Shown: piece by piece, positions 18,701-26,595 of the stretch
How positions within the stretch are numbered: the first letter of the stretch is position 1
How the letters are laid out: the number at the start of each line of letters is the position of its first letter
Origin: Melioribacter sp.
Lineage (GTDB): Bacteria > Bacteroidota > Ignavibacteria > Ignavibacteriales > Melioribacteraceae
NCBI GenBank assembly: GCA_023250955.1
Contig: JAHEZQ010000020.1
Location: 1-64,000, forward strand
Reading direction: 5' to 3'
Length of the DNA stretch: 64,000 nucleotides
Program-made: the position numbers and the translations under genes
The notes under the pieces: generated by a model
Told to the model about the DNA's origin: nothing
Seen by the model: only the letters and a program-made list of their open reading frames with translations
Database searches by the model: none

Positions 18701-19606
18701 CCTTTTATGAATTATTAATACAGCTGCGGGAATCAGTAAAAAAAAGATAGGACCGGGATAAGTGATATGAATGGAATATAGTAATAAGGCCGCCAGTATT
18801 AACCAATATGAATTAACTTCTTTTCTTGACCATAATATTATTATACCGATAAAAACAGGAGCCATCGATCCATACATTAGTGAACCAATATGCCCATTTA
18901 AAAAAGTCGTTAAATAAAAATTTGCACAAACACTCCAGAAACTAGCTAATAATGCAGTTTTCCCATTACCGTGAAATACAGTTATAACCAACCAATAAAT
19001 TCCAATCGCTGTTAGAAACAAATTGAGTATTGCTTGAAATAAAAATCCGTCTACTCCGCTAGCTTTTAACAAAATACGTGTAAAAGCTTGACTGCTGTAT
19101 TGCAGTCTGATCCATCCACTAAAATCTTCTGGCATGTAGCGAAGCGGAGTATTATCAAGATATGATTGCCCCCCATTTATTCCATCAAAAAAATCTTCAT
19201 TGCCGGAATGAAGATAGTTCTTTTCTCCTATCGCGACATATTGCCAAGAACTTAGAATAAAGATCAGAACTAAAATCAATAAAATGTACAAATCTTTCAG
19301 TGGCATGCTGAACTTTTCGATAAAAACCGAGAGAGGACGTTCTCTTCTTGAAAGAAGGGAAAAATAAATTAGATTAATTGCAGTTAACAAAATTAGAGTT
19401 ATAAAAAAACTGATTAAGGAATTTTCATTTATAGAATAAAATAATTGGAACAAAAACTGTGACGCAGCATAGCCAACAATTGCTGTAATCAAATAATATC
19501 TTGAAAGTTTTTCTTTATTATCAATTAATTGAAATAATCCGACCACGCCCAATCCCGCATAGAAAACAAACAAAAGCATAAAACATACTTTAATGGGTAT
19601 AATCAT
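15752..19606 (-). CDS. Giant polytopic membrane protein with C-terminal tandem beta-domains (possible GT-C-type glycosyltransferase)
   Basis: 1284 residues. About 12-14 hydrophobic segments fill residues 1-515, followed by a soluble, presumably periplasmic part. The membrane half resembles GT-C or polymerase-like polysaccharide proteins in layout, but no catalytic motif is certain. At the C-terminus two 140-residue repeats align without gaps: GMGWFPPEE/GKGWFPYET at ~1025/1165, RWVG at ~1039/1179, EPGPGCG/EPGPSCG at ~1065/1205 and RILNYR/RILNFR at ~1131/1271. A diverged third copy lies at ~890-972 (SPGPS, DDRYLNYQ). The GW..E..RW pattern occurs in sugar-related accessory domains. ATG overlaps the upstream stop (TAATG). 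Function unknown. Confidence 0.75.
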   Translation of the reverse strand: MIIPIKVCFMLLFVFYAGLGVVGLFQLIDNKEKLSRYYLITAIVGYAASQFLFQLFYSINENSLISFFITLILLTAINLIYFSLLSRRERPLSVFIEKFSMPLKDLYILLILVLIFILSSWQYVAIGEKNYLHSGNEDFFDGINGGQSYLDNTPLRYMPEDFSGWIRLQYSSQAFTRILLKASGVDGFLFQAILNLFLTAIGIYWLVITVFHGNGKTALLASFWSVCANFYLTTFLNGHIGSLMYGSMAPVFIGIIILWSRKEVNSYWLILAALLLYSIHITYPGPIFFLLIPAAVLIIHKRIFQPLGFTKKISFFFGFNNQENAQQLKNRFNWLRVISIGIIVLIISVLFTIIVYNYFEPRRINAILRTNVSWKISLFKEMIMIFWGIYPSGSTGILSALPIFISNDIINTVALIIAGSLTVSAFIAGIKNRLNVNRYFLFLYTVFYIPFFIMMRYFWGSPYYFYKFLYVNYFIVVVILFLWLSDFFRSTKKKVIKNTFIGLLVLIGSLNIIWNISIDYDYYTRPYNDKPRIEDFFSHTNKQEISQSYIDIPNFLVDLVFRYIFIEHGYSPLTSRKDAKYIIQLENYGNVYQNSVSKSRELFNNGLLKLFEPPSDNQITTVTMYEPEHSGKININWIGNELSLKRGILLSSLNSLTEFLEKSGNLSRTFIDITDKDTYILLDESLKSKGIKLQRSALNADWFIRINGGRTIISDTKDSKEIWSNEFFKIISVKAGTKIKINELPEIPNFSGIVNEAKLNGNKIYIDIPSSEHLYLYLKQFLREQGINVVDNPEEAEIFCRCIFNKDFEKLNYQTYSHVNEKVLWQSVSFNVFQRPWEIQLVKVPLKDRILNSNKRVEEKLPFTMAANYSKGDFQIKISNLSSRAEYLRILVSPGPSIEFSPFVLKIENVSNGKKKLINIDNPVTLVDLNIGDIKEKSDTTLELSIQGQNLFGHSLLPLDDRYLNYQIQALELTDQVDHYSNYLLSVLNNKAPSRLDRFLRLFIKEKEFYDIINKKDSALVSLGMGWFPPEEHENKIYRWVGANPTEIILNNIDIRRNILEVNLEPGPGCGDKPLNLKIFDKTKMLINEIVKGIQKLQIQMPKESFVNVQKQITLKFVVETENRKIISDPRILNYRVFNISLRQPELKKNDIIELNNLEQIQIGKGWFPYETYNNESFRWVGRNFAEILITNLDSTSRKVKMNIEPGPSCGKRPLQVKIYFNNNIIAKKSVVSRENLIIDIPPRLRKTSNKPLVIKLLPVSKNAVIPSDKRILNFRIFSISIDQ

Positions 19607-20469
19607 TATTTCTCGATTAATTTATTTGAGCTTTTTTTCTCAATAATTTCTTTTATAGAACTAAATGTAAAATTTTTGAGTAGCATTTTTAAATAAACTT
19701 CTGTCTTGTTAAGATTATAATACCTGATTATTCTAAATGTAAATTTAGTTTTTAACTTAGGAACATCCGGATCCAGATCATAAGGATGAAGATAGACCAT
19801 CGCAGGGAAATTCTTCTTGGCCGATTGCTTAATTGCATATTTAGAAAAGATGTATGGAAGTGCCCTTAAGTAAAATCCACCTGCCGCCGGGAATTTAATT
19901 TTCCCAATTGATAAAACCTGTGCAGGGAATTCATAAATCTTTTTATTGTTTAATAAATTTATTTGATGAGGAAATCTATTAAAATAATTACTGCCGAATG
20001 GATGGAATGAACTTGGAAATATGCTCGAATCATAAATAAAATTCTCTTCTGCCAAAATTTCGAGCCCCCAATATGAATCTTTATTTATGGACCAGCTTGC
20101 TGCGCGGTAACCAATTATTTTTTCGTTTGTGATATCTTCAAGAAAATTTTTTGATCTCTTGATATCTTCGCGAAAGTCTTTTGGTGTGAGTTTTGGAACA
20201 TGAACGTGCGAATGGCCATGTGAGGCAATTTCATGCCCTTTCTTATGAATTAATTGTACAATCTCAGGATTTGCTTCTGCGAAACTGCCCAAGACAAAAA
20301 AGGTTGCTTTTGTATTATGAGTATCTAAAATATCTAGTATTTTTTGAACGTTTTTCTCCTCCCGTGATCCATATTTCTCCCATCCGCCAATTCCACGATA
20401 GAGAAATCCCTGATACCAGTCTTCAACATCAAAAGTTAGTGCATGGAAGTCTGAATTAATTTCATTCAT
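19606..20469 (-). CDS. Polysaccharide deacetylase with DUF3473 (exosortase-associated type)
   Basis: A NodB-type carbohydrate esterase of 287 residues removing N- or O-acetyl groups from a glycan. Motifs: ALTFDVEDWYQGF (catalytic and metal Asp), SHGHSHVHVPKL (metal-binding HxxxH), YRAASWSINKDSYWGLEILA, FPAAGGFYLRALPY and the DUF3473 end MVYLHPYDLDPDVP. ATG at 20469 follows the upstream stop by 13 nt and gives a family-like short N-terminus. The ATG at 20517 overlaps the upstream gene by 35 nt and adds 16 residues. Similar proteins accompany XrtA/PEP-CTERM polysaccharide loci. Confidence 0.87.
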   Translation of the reverse strand: MNEINSDFHALTFDVEDWYQGFLYRGIGGWEKYGSREEKNVQKILDILDTHNTKATFFVLGSFAEANPEIVQLIHKKGHEIASHGHSHVHVPKLTPKDFREDIKRSKNFLEDITNEKIIGYRAASWSINKDSYWGLEILAEENFIYDSSIFPSSFHPFGSNYFNRFPHQINLLNNKKIYEFPAQVLSIGKIKFPAAGGFYLRALPYIFSKYAIKQSAKKNFPAMVYLHPYDLDPDVPKLKTKFTFRIIRYYNLNKTEVYLKMLLKNFTFSSIKEIIEKKSSNKLIEK

Positions 20470-20482
20470 TAGTAAATAAAAC

Positions 20483-21439
20483 TCATTTATTTTTGATTGG
20501 TTTTTTATAAAAGACATTAAACAATAAAGCTAATAAACCACTCATAGCAAGACCGAACACATTTGAATCAATGAAGGCAATTAATAAAGCGTTTTCCGGT
20601 GAAACTAATACCCTAGATAAAAGAAAAATGAAAATGGCTTCCCTGGTTCCTAATCCCCCTATAGAAATAGGTAGCAATGATACGATTGATGCCAAAGTCA
20701 TACAAAATGATAAATAAATAAAAGATACGGAAACGTTAAATCCATGAGCGACAATATTAATTTGAGCATAATAGCAACAATAAATAAGAATTGTGTAAAA
20801 TATCATTCTCGGCATAGTAGGATAGAATATTTTGATAATTTCAGTCTTGAATTGGTACCATTCTTTCACAATCAATGAATATTTAGCTTCCGGCAATAAA
20901 AGCTTCATTGCCTTTTTTAATAATTCCCAGATATTACTTCGAAATAAAAAAATCAAAATCCCAACCCCAAAGAATAAGAAAATAAAAAAAAATAAATTTT
21001 TAATGCCCACCATTAGAATATCAGCAAAATAGAAAAGAGCAATCACGCTGAAGATGATTAATATACCGAGATCATATGCTCTGTCTATAAGTACACTAAC
21101 AATACTTTTCGAAAAAGGAATTTCATCTTCTTGTAGGTACACAACTTTTGATAATTCACCAAGTCTACCGGGAGTTATCATACCCAGAAAAGAAGTATTT
21201 GCATTAATAGCACAAACTTTAAACATCGGATAATCAATACCCTGTTTTAATAATACACTCCGCCATCTTAAACTTTTGAATATCAGCATTAGAATAGAGA
21301 GAATTCCATATACAATAAGCCATTTCCATTTAAAATTTATCAGATTTTTGAATGCTGTATGAAAATCAAGTCTTGTAAGAATAAATAGGAATAAAATAAT
21401 TCCTATTATTCTCATCCACTTCGAATAATTTTTTTTCAT
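20483..21439 (-). CDS. Lysylphosphatidylglycerol synthase TM region/UPF0104 flippase-like membrane protein
   Basis: A 318-residue protein with about eight membrane segments and the family motifs (INANTSFLGMITPGRLGELSK, LIDRAYDLG, LPISIGGLGTREAIFIFLL). These match the AglD/LPG-synthase-TM group, thought to move or modify lipid-linked substrates. It lacks the C-terminal synthetase domain of MprF. Its position inside the glycan cluster suggests work on polyprenyl-linked sugars. Confidence 0.85.
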   Translation of the reverse strand: MKKNYSKWMRIIGIILFLFILTRLDFHTAFKNLINFKWKWLIVYGILSILMLIFKSLRWRSVLLKQGIDYPMFKVCAINANTSFLGMITPGRLGELSKVVYLQEDEIPFSKSIVSVLIDRAYDLGILIIFSVIALFYFADILMVGIKNLFFFIFLFFGVGILIFLFRSNIWELLKKAMKLLLPEAKYSLIVKEWYQFKTEIIKIFYPTMPRMIFYTILIYCCYYAQINIVAHGFNVSVSFIYLSFCMTLASIVSLLPISIGGLGTREAIFIFLLSRVLVSPENALLIAFIDSNVFGLAMSGLLALLFNVFYKKPIKNK

Positions 21440-21500
21440 TCAGTACCAATTTTAGCTTATAATTCTAATTATCCTGAAAACGAATCTTTATTTTAAATAT

Positions 21501-22526
21501 TTAGGGAATATACTTACGCAATTTGGGTCCTATCCATAATGACATAAAATAAGGAATCCTCTTCCAAACATTGCTGAACATTTTTGCTCGACTTCCTCTA
21601 TATGAAGCGATTGTGGATTTTCTTTCATTACCAACTAGTGAATAAAAATCATAAGATAAATTAAATTGCTTTGCATCCCACTGTATCTTAAAATTATATG
21701 TTCCTGAATTTACATTACTTCTGCCGAAATCAAATTCCTCATAACCATTCTCACAACCGTATTGTAACGCCCCCCAGTATAAAAGCATATTAGGATTTAA
21801 TGATAAATATTTTTTTAATGAGGACGCTACAGGATCAGATAATTGTTTTTTAAATTTAACCAGCAGCATAACGGCAATTGCTTCTCCCTCTCGACGTATG
21901 GTTAGAATATCCACATAATCTTTTAAGATCCGACAAATACAATCAAAAAATAATCTGGAATGAACTGGTGTGCCAAGCGATAACATGTTACGCGAATATA
22001 TATTATATAGTTCATCTATTTGATCTATTCCAAATCTTAGATTTAGGCCTGCTCGCTGAGCTTTCCTAATTTGATTTCTCACTTTTGCATCTAAATCTTT
22101 CCAGAGAATATCAGCACTCGTGGGAAGTTTTCGTTTTAATGTGACCTCATCAGAATTATTGCCCTCATTAACTGAAATATGACGATTTTCAAAACCAAAT
22201 ATGTTTTTATTTTTTAAAAATGGTATTAAAGATTCGAATATTATTTCCTTTGATGATGGTTGTTCAATAAGAAGCCCCGCATAATTTGAAAACGGTAACG
22301 AGACCGCGAAAGGTTTTGAGAGTGGTCGGTTAATAATAACAATGGGCAGAATTCCAACTAACTTGTCTACTAGATAAAATCCTAAATAGTAAGTTTTTAG
22401 TCTGTAGCTTTCTTCATAAATTTTCCTCCATTCGTATAGATGATAGAATGTGGAATCATTATGATTATTAACAAATTTGTTCCATTGGTAAGAATCATTA
22501 TCTGAAAATTCTTTTATTACTAACAT
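21501..22526 (-). CDS. FemAB-like GNAT-fold protein (XrtA/PEP-CTERM-associated type)
   Basis: A 341-residue protein of the FemAB/GNAT acyltransferase superfamily. The N-terminal half has FYHLYEWRKIYEESYRLKTY and LPFSNYAGLL. The C-terminal half has VRNQIRKAQRAGLNLRFG, LGTPVHSRLFFD, MLLYWGALQYGCENGYEEFD and FGRSNVNSGTYNFKIQWD, closely following the pattern of FemAB proteins found in exosortase-linked polysaccharide loci. It probably transfers an aminoacyl or acyl group to a glycan precursor, but its substrate is unknown. Confidence 0.82.
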   Translation of the reverse strand: MLVIKEFSDNDSYQWNKFVNNHNDSTFYHLYEWRKIYEESYRLKTYYLGFYLVDKLVGILPIVIINRPLSKPFAVSLPFSNYAGLLIEQPSSKEIIFESLIPFLKNKNIFGFENRHISVNEGNNSDEVTLKRKLPTSADILWKDLDAKVRNQIRKAQRAGLNLRFGIDQIDELYNIYSRNMLSLGTPVHSRLFFDCICRILKDYVDILTIRREGEAIAVMLLVKFKKQLSDPVASSLKKYLSLNPNMLLYWGALQYGCENGYEEFDFGRSNVNSGTYNFKIQWDAKQFNLSYDFYSLVGNERKSTIASYRGSRAKMFSNVWKRIPYFMSLWIGPKLRKYIP

Positions 22527-22541
22527 TAATGGTCAGGTCAG

Positions 22542-22910
22542 TTATAATTGTTTTTTCTTATTCGATCTTTCGAGTGATTCTATCTTAGAGCGAAGTAACG
22601 CAATCTCTTGCGTGAAAATTTTATTCTGATCTTTTATGGTTGATAGTTTAACAGAGAATAGCAGGATAAAAACATAAAGAGAAATTGCAATGATGAATAA
22701 AAGAATTTCGCCTGCACTTTCCGGATTTAGAAATTCAAATAATGTTACAATCTGTTTAGAGAAAATAGCTACTATTATCAATACAATTGATAAAACAAAC
22801 CAAAGAAGAGAGAACTCTTCTTTTAATTTATTTTTTTTCATAAAATATAGAATAAGACCGACAAACGAGAGCGATAGAAATAATATTAATATTTGAGTTC
22901 CGACTTTCAT
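22542..22910 (-). CDS. DUF2304 small membrane protein (second copy)
   Basis: A 122-residue protein with three hydrophobic segments and a Lys-rich helical tail (LLRSKIESLERSNKKK). It carries the DUF2304 core MKKNKLKEEFSLLWFVLS. It starts at a plain ATG and lies 13 nt downstream of a DPM1-like GT2, so the pair mirrors the one at 12616-13726. The copies are diverged in sequence and are not a recent duplication. Confidence 0.85.
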   Translation of the reverse strand: MKVGTQILILFLSLSFVGLILYFMKKNKLKEEFSLLWFVLSIVLIIVAIFSKQIVTLFEFLNPESAGEILLFIIAISLYVFILLFSVKLSTIKDQNKIFTQEIALLRSKIESLERSNKKKQL

Positions 22911-22923
22911 TTTATGCTCTTTA

Positions 22924-23637
22924 CTATTTAATTTTTCTGAATGAATTTGCCCTTAAAACAACTCCTAATGCGGTAATAATTGTTTTAAAAGGATAATAAA
23001 AAGATCTCCAAAAATTAATACTTGATTTCCCCGATTGTCTCGGTTCAAATTTACAGGGAATCTCTTTTATTCTAACACCACAGAAAAAGCCATGAATGTT
23101 TGATTCAACACCGGCAAAATTTGATGGGTATTCTTTTGAAAAAACAGAAAGAGCTTTTCTATTCCAAGCTCTAAAACCTGAAGTTATGTCGGTTAATTTT
23201 TGTCTTATAATTATACTTGTCAACCAAGCAGAGAAGAGCATTCCGATTCTTCTAATTAGAGGAGTTTTATAACCCTTATCTAAAATATAACGAGACCCAA
23301 TTACCATGTCGGCTTCGTCATTTAGAATTGGTTGTATCAAAGTATTTATTTCACTGGCAAGGTGTTGTCCATCGCCATCAAATTGTATAGCAATATCATA
23401 ATTATTTTCAACGGCAAATTTCATTCCTGTTTGCACTGCACCACCGATACCTAAATTAATCGGATGAGAGACATAAAAAACTTTCTCCGATTTGGCAACT
23501 TCAACAGTATCATCTGAAGATGCATCTGAAACAACAATTATATCAAACTTTAGAACTTTCTTTTTTAAATCTGGTAAAATTTTCTTTAGATTTTTACTTT
23601 CATTAAAGGCAGGAATTATTATTAGTATTTTATTCAT
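22924..23637 (-). CDS. GT2 glycosyltransferase, DPM1-like (second copy)
   Basis: A 237-residue GT-A enzyme. Motifs: ILIIIPAFNESKNLKKILPD, DIIVVSDASSDDTVEVAKSE, NLGIGGAVQTGMKFAVENNY, AIQFDGDGQHLASEI (metal site), LTDITSGFRAWNRKALSVF. No membrane domain. Likely makes a polyprenyl-phosphate sugar used by other enzymes here. Paired with DUF2304 downstream. Compared with the 13004-13726 protein the metal motif is DGD instead of DAD. Confidence 0.87.
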   Translation of the reverse strand: MNKILIIIPAFNESKNLKKILPDLKKKVLKFDIIVVSDASSDDTVEVAKSEKVFYVSHPINLGIGGAVQTGMKFAVENNYDIAIQFDGDGQHLASEINTLIQPILNDEADMVIGSRYILDKGYKTPLIRRIGMLFSAWLTSIIIRQKLTDITSGFRAWNRKALSVFSKEYPSNFAGVESNIHGFFCGVRIKEIPCKFEPRQSGKSSINFWRSFYYPFKTIITALGVVLRANSFRKIK

Positions 23638-23665
23638 CTTATTAATTAAACTAATTATTTTAATA

Positions 23666-24373
23666 TTATTTTATATGAAAATGCATGATATATAAAGAAT
23701 TGGAGATTTGAAACCCGCAACTCTCATATAGTCTCATCGAAGGGACATTAGCAATTTGTGTTCCAACCCTTAAGATATCATATTTATCTGTGCAATCATT
23801 AATCCAATAATCAACCAAGGATTTTCCTAGGCCCTTTCCTTGAAAATTTTTATCAATGCTAATTAAATCAATAACTCCAACCGATTTATTTTCATTTTTT
23901 GATTCAATCTCAGCCAAAAAACCTGCATGTTCATTTTTATATTTAATAACTAGTAGTCTTACTCCGCGTTTTTTATCAATATAATTCTTAATCCACATTT
24001 TTTTAATTCTATCTGCCAACGAATTAGAAATATTTTGATCTAAATGAAATCTTGAATAAACAAAACTACTTTCTGCAATTTTTAATATCGAAGTTTCATC
24101 TTCTTTTGAAAACTCCGTTACAATTGAATGAATGTTCTGTTCCTTCTTTACATATATTTTGTTTATTTCAAAAGTTACATTTACATCGATAACTCTAAAA
24201 TTCATAGAGCTTAATAAATCAACTAAATCAACTCTTTCTGTTGGAATCTTAGTCCAGATAAAAGATTTTGTTTTGGGTAGTTCAAAAACACTATCAATTT
24301 CATTTAAATTATTAAGTCTATATACATCATAATTAAATATATCTGAAAGCCAAATATCTTTGATAAGTTTCAT
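23666..24373 (-). CDS. GNAT N-acetyltransferase, WecD-like
   Basis: A 235-residue protein with a C-terminal GNAT fold: VGVIDLISIDKNFQGKGLGK (acetyl-CoA loop Q-x-x-G-x-G) and VGTQIANVPSMRLYESCGFQ. The layout follows WecD/RffC, which acetylates dTDP-4-amino-4,6-dideoxygalactose. A DegT aminotransferase lies two genes upstream, which would supply the amino group. The specific sugar is inference. Confidence 0.75.
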   Translation of the reverse strand: MKLIKDIWLSDIFNYDVYRLNNLNEIDSVFELPKTKSFIWTKIPTERVDLVDLLSSMNFRVIDVNVTFEINKIYVKKEQNIHSIVTEFSKEDETSILKIAESSFVYSRFHLDQNISNSLADRIKKMWIKNYIDKKRGVRLLVIKYKNEHAGFLAEIESKNENKSVGVIDLISIDKNFQGKGLGKSLVDYWINDCTDKYDILRVGTQIANVPSMRLYESCGFQISNSLYIMHFHIK

Positions 24374-24406
24374 TTACAAATAGATACCTAATAAGTGATC
24401 TAAAAT

Positions 24407-25396
24407 TTAATCGGGCATTTTGAAGAAATTATTATTCAAGTACCACTCAATGTACTCCGCTCCTCCACTCTCAAGAGAAATACTTGATTTATATCCGAGG
24501 AGTTTATTTGCTCTTGTAATATCCAGTGTCCCGCGCTTTGGTTTTAATCTGTCGAGAGGTTTATATTCAATTTTTACATTGGGAAAATATTTTTGAACAA
24601 TTTGTGCAAGCTCATTGATAGTTCGTCCACTGCCGTATGTAAGATTAAACGTTTGGTTGATAGCTTCAGTCTTCGATAACATTAGGATAATACCGTTCAC
24701 AACATCTATAACGTTAGTAAAATCAAGACGCTCGGAACCATCGCCTTCAACGTAAAGCGGTTTCCCCTGTAAAGCGTTCTCGATAAATATTTGTGTTATT
24801 CTTCTATTAATACATCGCGGACCATATAATGCCGAGGGACGAACTATTGTATAAGGAATTCCAAATACATGATTGTAAGCTTTGATCAATAATTCGCTAG
24901 ATAATTTTGCTGCACCATAAATACCGATTGGATTAGTTGAGCTTTCTTCAGTTACAGTATCTTCGACAAAATTACCGTAGACCATACTGGACGAAAAGAA
25001 TAAAAATTGTTCAGGTTTTTTTTCTAGTGTACGTAATATTTCCAGAATATTTTTTGTAGCTGTCAAATTGTTATCAAACCCTTCCGAGGGATTATCATTG
25101 CATAATACAGCTGATGGTATAGCAGCTAAGTGAACAATTTTTGAAGGCTCGTAAAATTCAATTATTTTTTTTATGTCATTAAAATCTTTCGTATCACCTC
25201 TTTTAATTTCATAACCGGTTCCTTTAACCATATTTATTCTTTCATCAACAAATTTCTGATAAACCGGATTGGTAATTTTATGATCAAAATTATCATATAT
25301 AAGTGCATCGGCATTTAACTTACTTAAGGCAATTGCAAAGTGATGCCCAATAAAACCAAGACCGCCTGTAATTAGTACTTTTCCTTGTACTGACAT
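24407..25396 (-). CDS. NAD-dependent nucleotide-sugar epimerase/dehydratase (extended SDR)
   Basis: A 329-residue SDR enzyme. KVLITGGLGFIGHHFAIAL is the NAD-binding motif. SSSMVYGNF with the catalytic Ser and YGAAKLSSELLIKAY with Tyr-Lys form the active site. IVRPSALYGPR and DFTNVIDVVNGIILML are substrate-domain marks. RBS AAAGAGG precedes the ATG. Likely makes the keto or epimerised sugar for the DegT enzyme next to it. Substrate unknown. Confidence 0.88.
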   Translation of the reverse strand: MSVQGKVLITGGLGFIGHHFAIALSKLNADALIYDNFDHKITNPVYQKFVDERINMVKGTGYEIKRGDTKDFNDIKKIIEFYEPSKIVHLAAIPSAVLCNDNPSEGFDNNLTATKNILEILRTLEKKPEQFLFFSSSMVYGNFVEDTVTEESSTNPIGIYGAAKLSSELLIKAYNHVFGIPYTIVRPSALYGPRCINRRITQIFIENALQGKPLYVEGDGSERLDFTNVIDVVNGIILMLSKTEAINQTFNLTYGSGRTINELAQIVQKYFPNVKIEYKPLDRLKPKRGTLDITRANKLLGYKSSISLESGGAEYIEWYLNNNFFKMPD

Positions 25397-25421
25397 TAAA
25401 ACCTCTTTAATGAATTAAAAA

Positions 25422-26567
25422 CTATTTAGAATTTTCAGAGATAATTTGTGACATTAATTCTAGATCTTCTTTCAAAACACGTGGCCCAATTGGAAGAGCA
25501 ATTGTTGTGTCTGCTATTAGTTCTGCATTTACCAAATCCCCTTTCTTGTAACCATATTTCTGCCGATAATAAGTCATCAAGTGAAGTGGTGTAGCATAAT
25601 AAATGCTTGTTCCAATCCCCTGCTCGGTAAATTTCTTTGCTAAATCATTTCTGCTGGTTGGATATTCCTTTTCCAATTTCAGTTGAAAAAAGAAATGGGT
25701 ATTAACAATTTCATTTGATTCTTCAGTGTAACTAATTCCGGGTATGTTTTTGATTAGAGATGTTAAATACTTCGCGTTTTCAATCCTGGAATTATTCATA
25801 GCAGGAAGTTTCTTCATCTGAATTATTCCAATGACCGCTTCAACTTCTGTCATGCGGTAATTATATCCCAAATACGGTACATCATAATACCCGGCAATTT
25901 TTCTTTCTTGAACCGCTTTATCAATTCCGAATCCTCTTTGTTTTGAAGCTAACATTGCAATTCGCTGATCATTAGTCGTCAGCATTCCCCCTTCACATGT
26001 TGTAATCTGTTTGATTGGATAGAAAGAATAACACCCGGTATTGCCAATGTTCCCGGTTTTTTTCCCTTTATAAACTGAACCTAATGAATGTGCACAGTCT
26101 TCAACTATAAAAAGTCCCTTGCTTTCACAAAGATTACGGATTTCATCCATCTCACATGGCTGGCCCGCAAAGTGCACAACATTCACAACTTTTGTATTCT
26201 TAGTTAGTTTCGCTTTAATTGTCTCTGCGGTAATAGTTCCGCTAGCAATATCAACATCGGCAAATACAGGTTTTGCTCCTACAAACTCTGCAGAGTGAGC
26301 AGTTGCAACATGAGTTTGAGCAGGAACTATTACCTCATCTCCCGTACCAACTCCAAGTGCCATCAATGACAAATGAAGAGCAGCTGTGCAGGAGGAAACT
26401 GCAACTGCATATTTAGTCCCAATATATTCTGAAAACACTTTTTCAAATTCTTCGGTTTTGGGTCCATGAGTTAACCATCCGCTTTGAAGAACCTTAATAA
26501 CATCTTGAATTTCTTCTTCACCAATAATTGGTTCGCCAAATTTTATTGTCCTTTTCAAACTATCCAT
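25422..26567 (-). CDS. DegT/DnrJ/EryC1-family PLP sugar aminotransferase
   Basis: A 381-residue aminotransferase installing an amino group on a 4-keto nucleotide sugar. The PLP lysine lies in CYSFYPIKQITTCEGGMLTT. Other marks are SSCTAALHLSLMALGVGTGD, EVIVPAQTHVATAHSAEFVG, VEDCAHSLGSVYKGKKTG and YNYRMTEVEAVIGIIQMKK. Together with the epimerase and the WecD-like GNAT it forms a plausible amino-deoxysugar pathway within four genes. Confidence 0.92.
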   Translation of the reverse strand: MDSLKRTIKFGEPIIGEEEIQDVIKVLQSGWLTHGPKTEEFEKVFSEYIGTKYAVAVSSCTAALHLSLMALGVGTGDEVIVPAQTHVATAHSAEFVGAKPVFADVDIASGTITAETIKAKLTKNTKVVNVVHFAGQPCEMDEIRNLCESKGLFIVEDCAHSLGSVYKGKKTGNIGNTGCYSFYPIKQITTCEGGMLTTNDQRIAMLASKQRGFGIDKAVQERKIAGYYDVPYLGYNYRMTEVEAVIGIIQMKKLPAMNNSRIENAKYLTSLIKNIPGISYTEESNEIVNTHFFFQLKLEKEYPTSRNDLAKKFTEQGIGTSIYYATPLHLMTYYRQKYGYKKGDLVNAELIADTTIALPIGPRVLKEDLELMSQIISENSK

Positions 26568-26595
26568 TAATAACGTCCTATTTTAGAGAAGTGGA

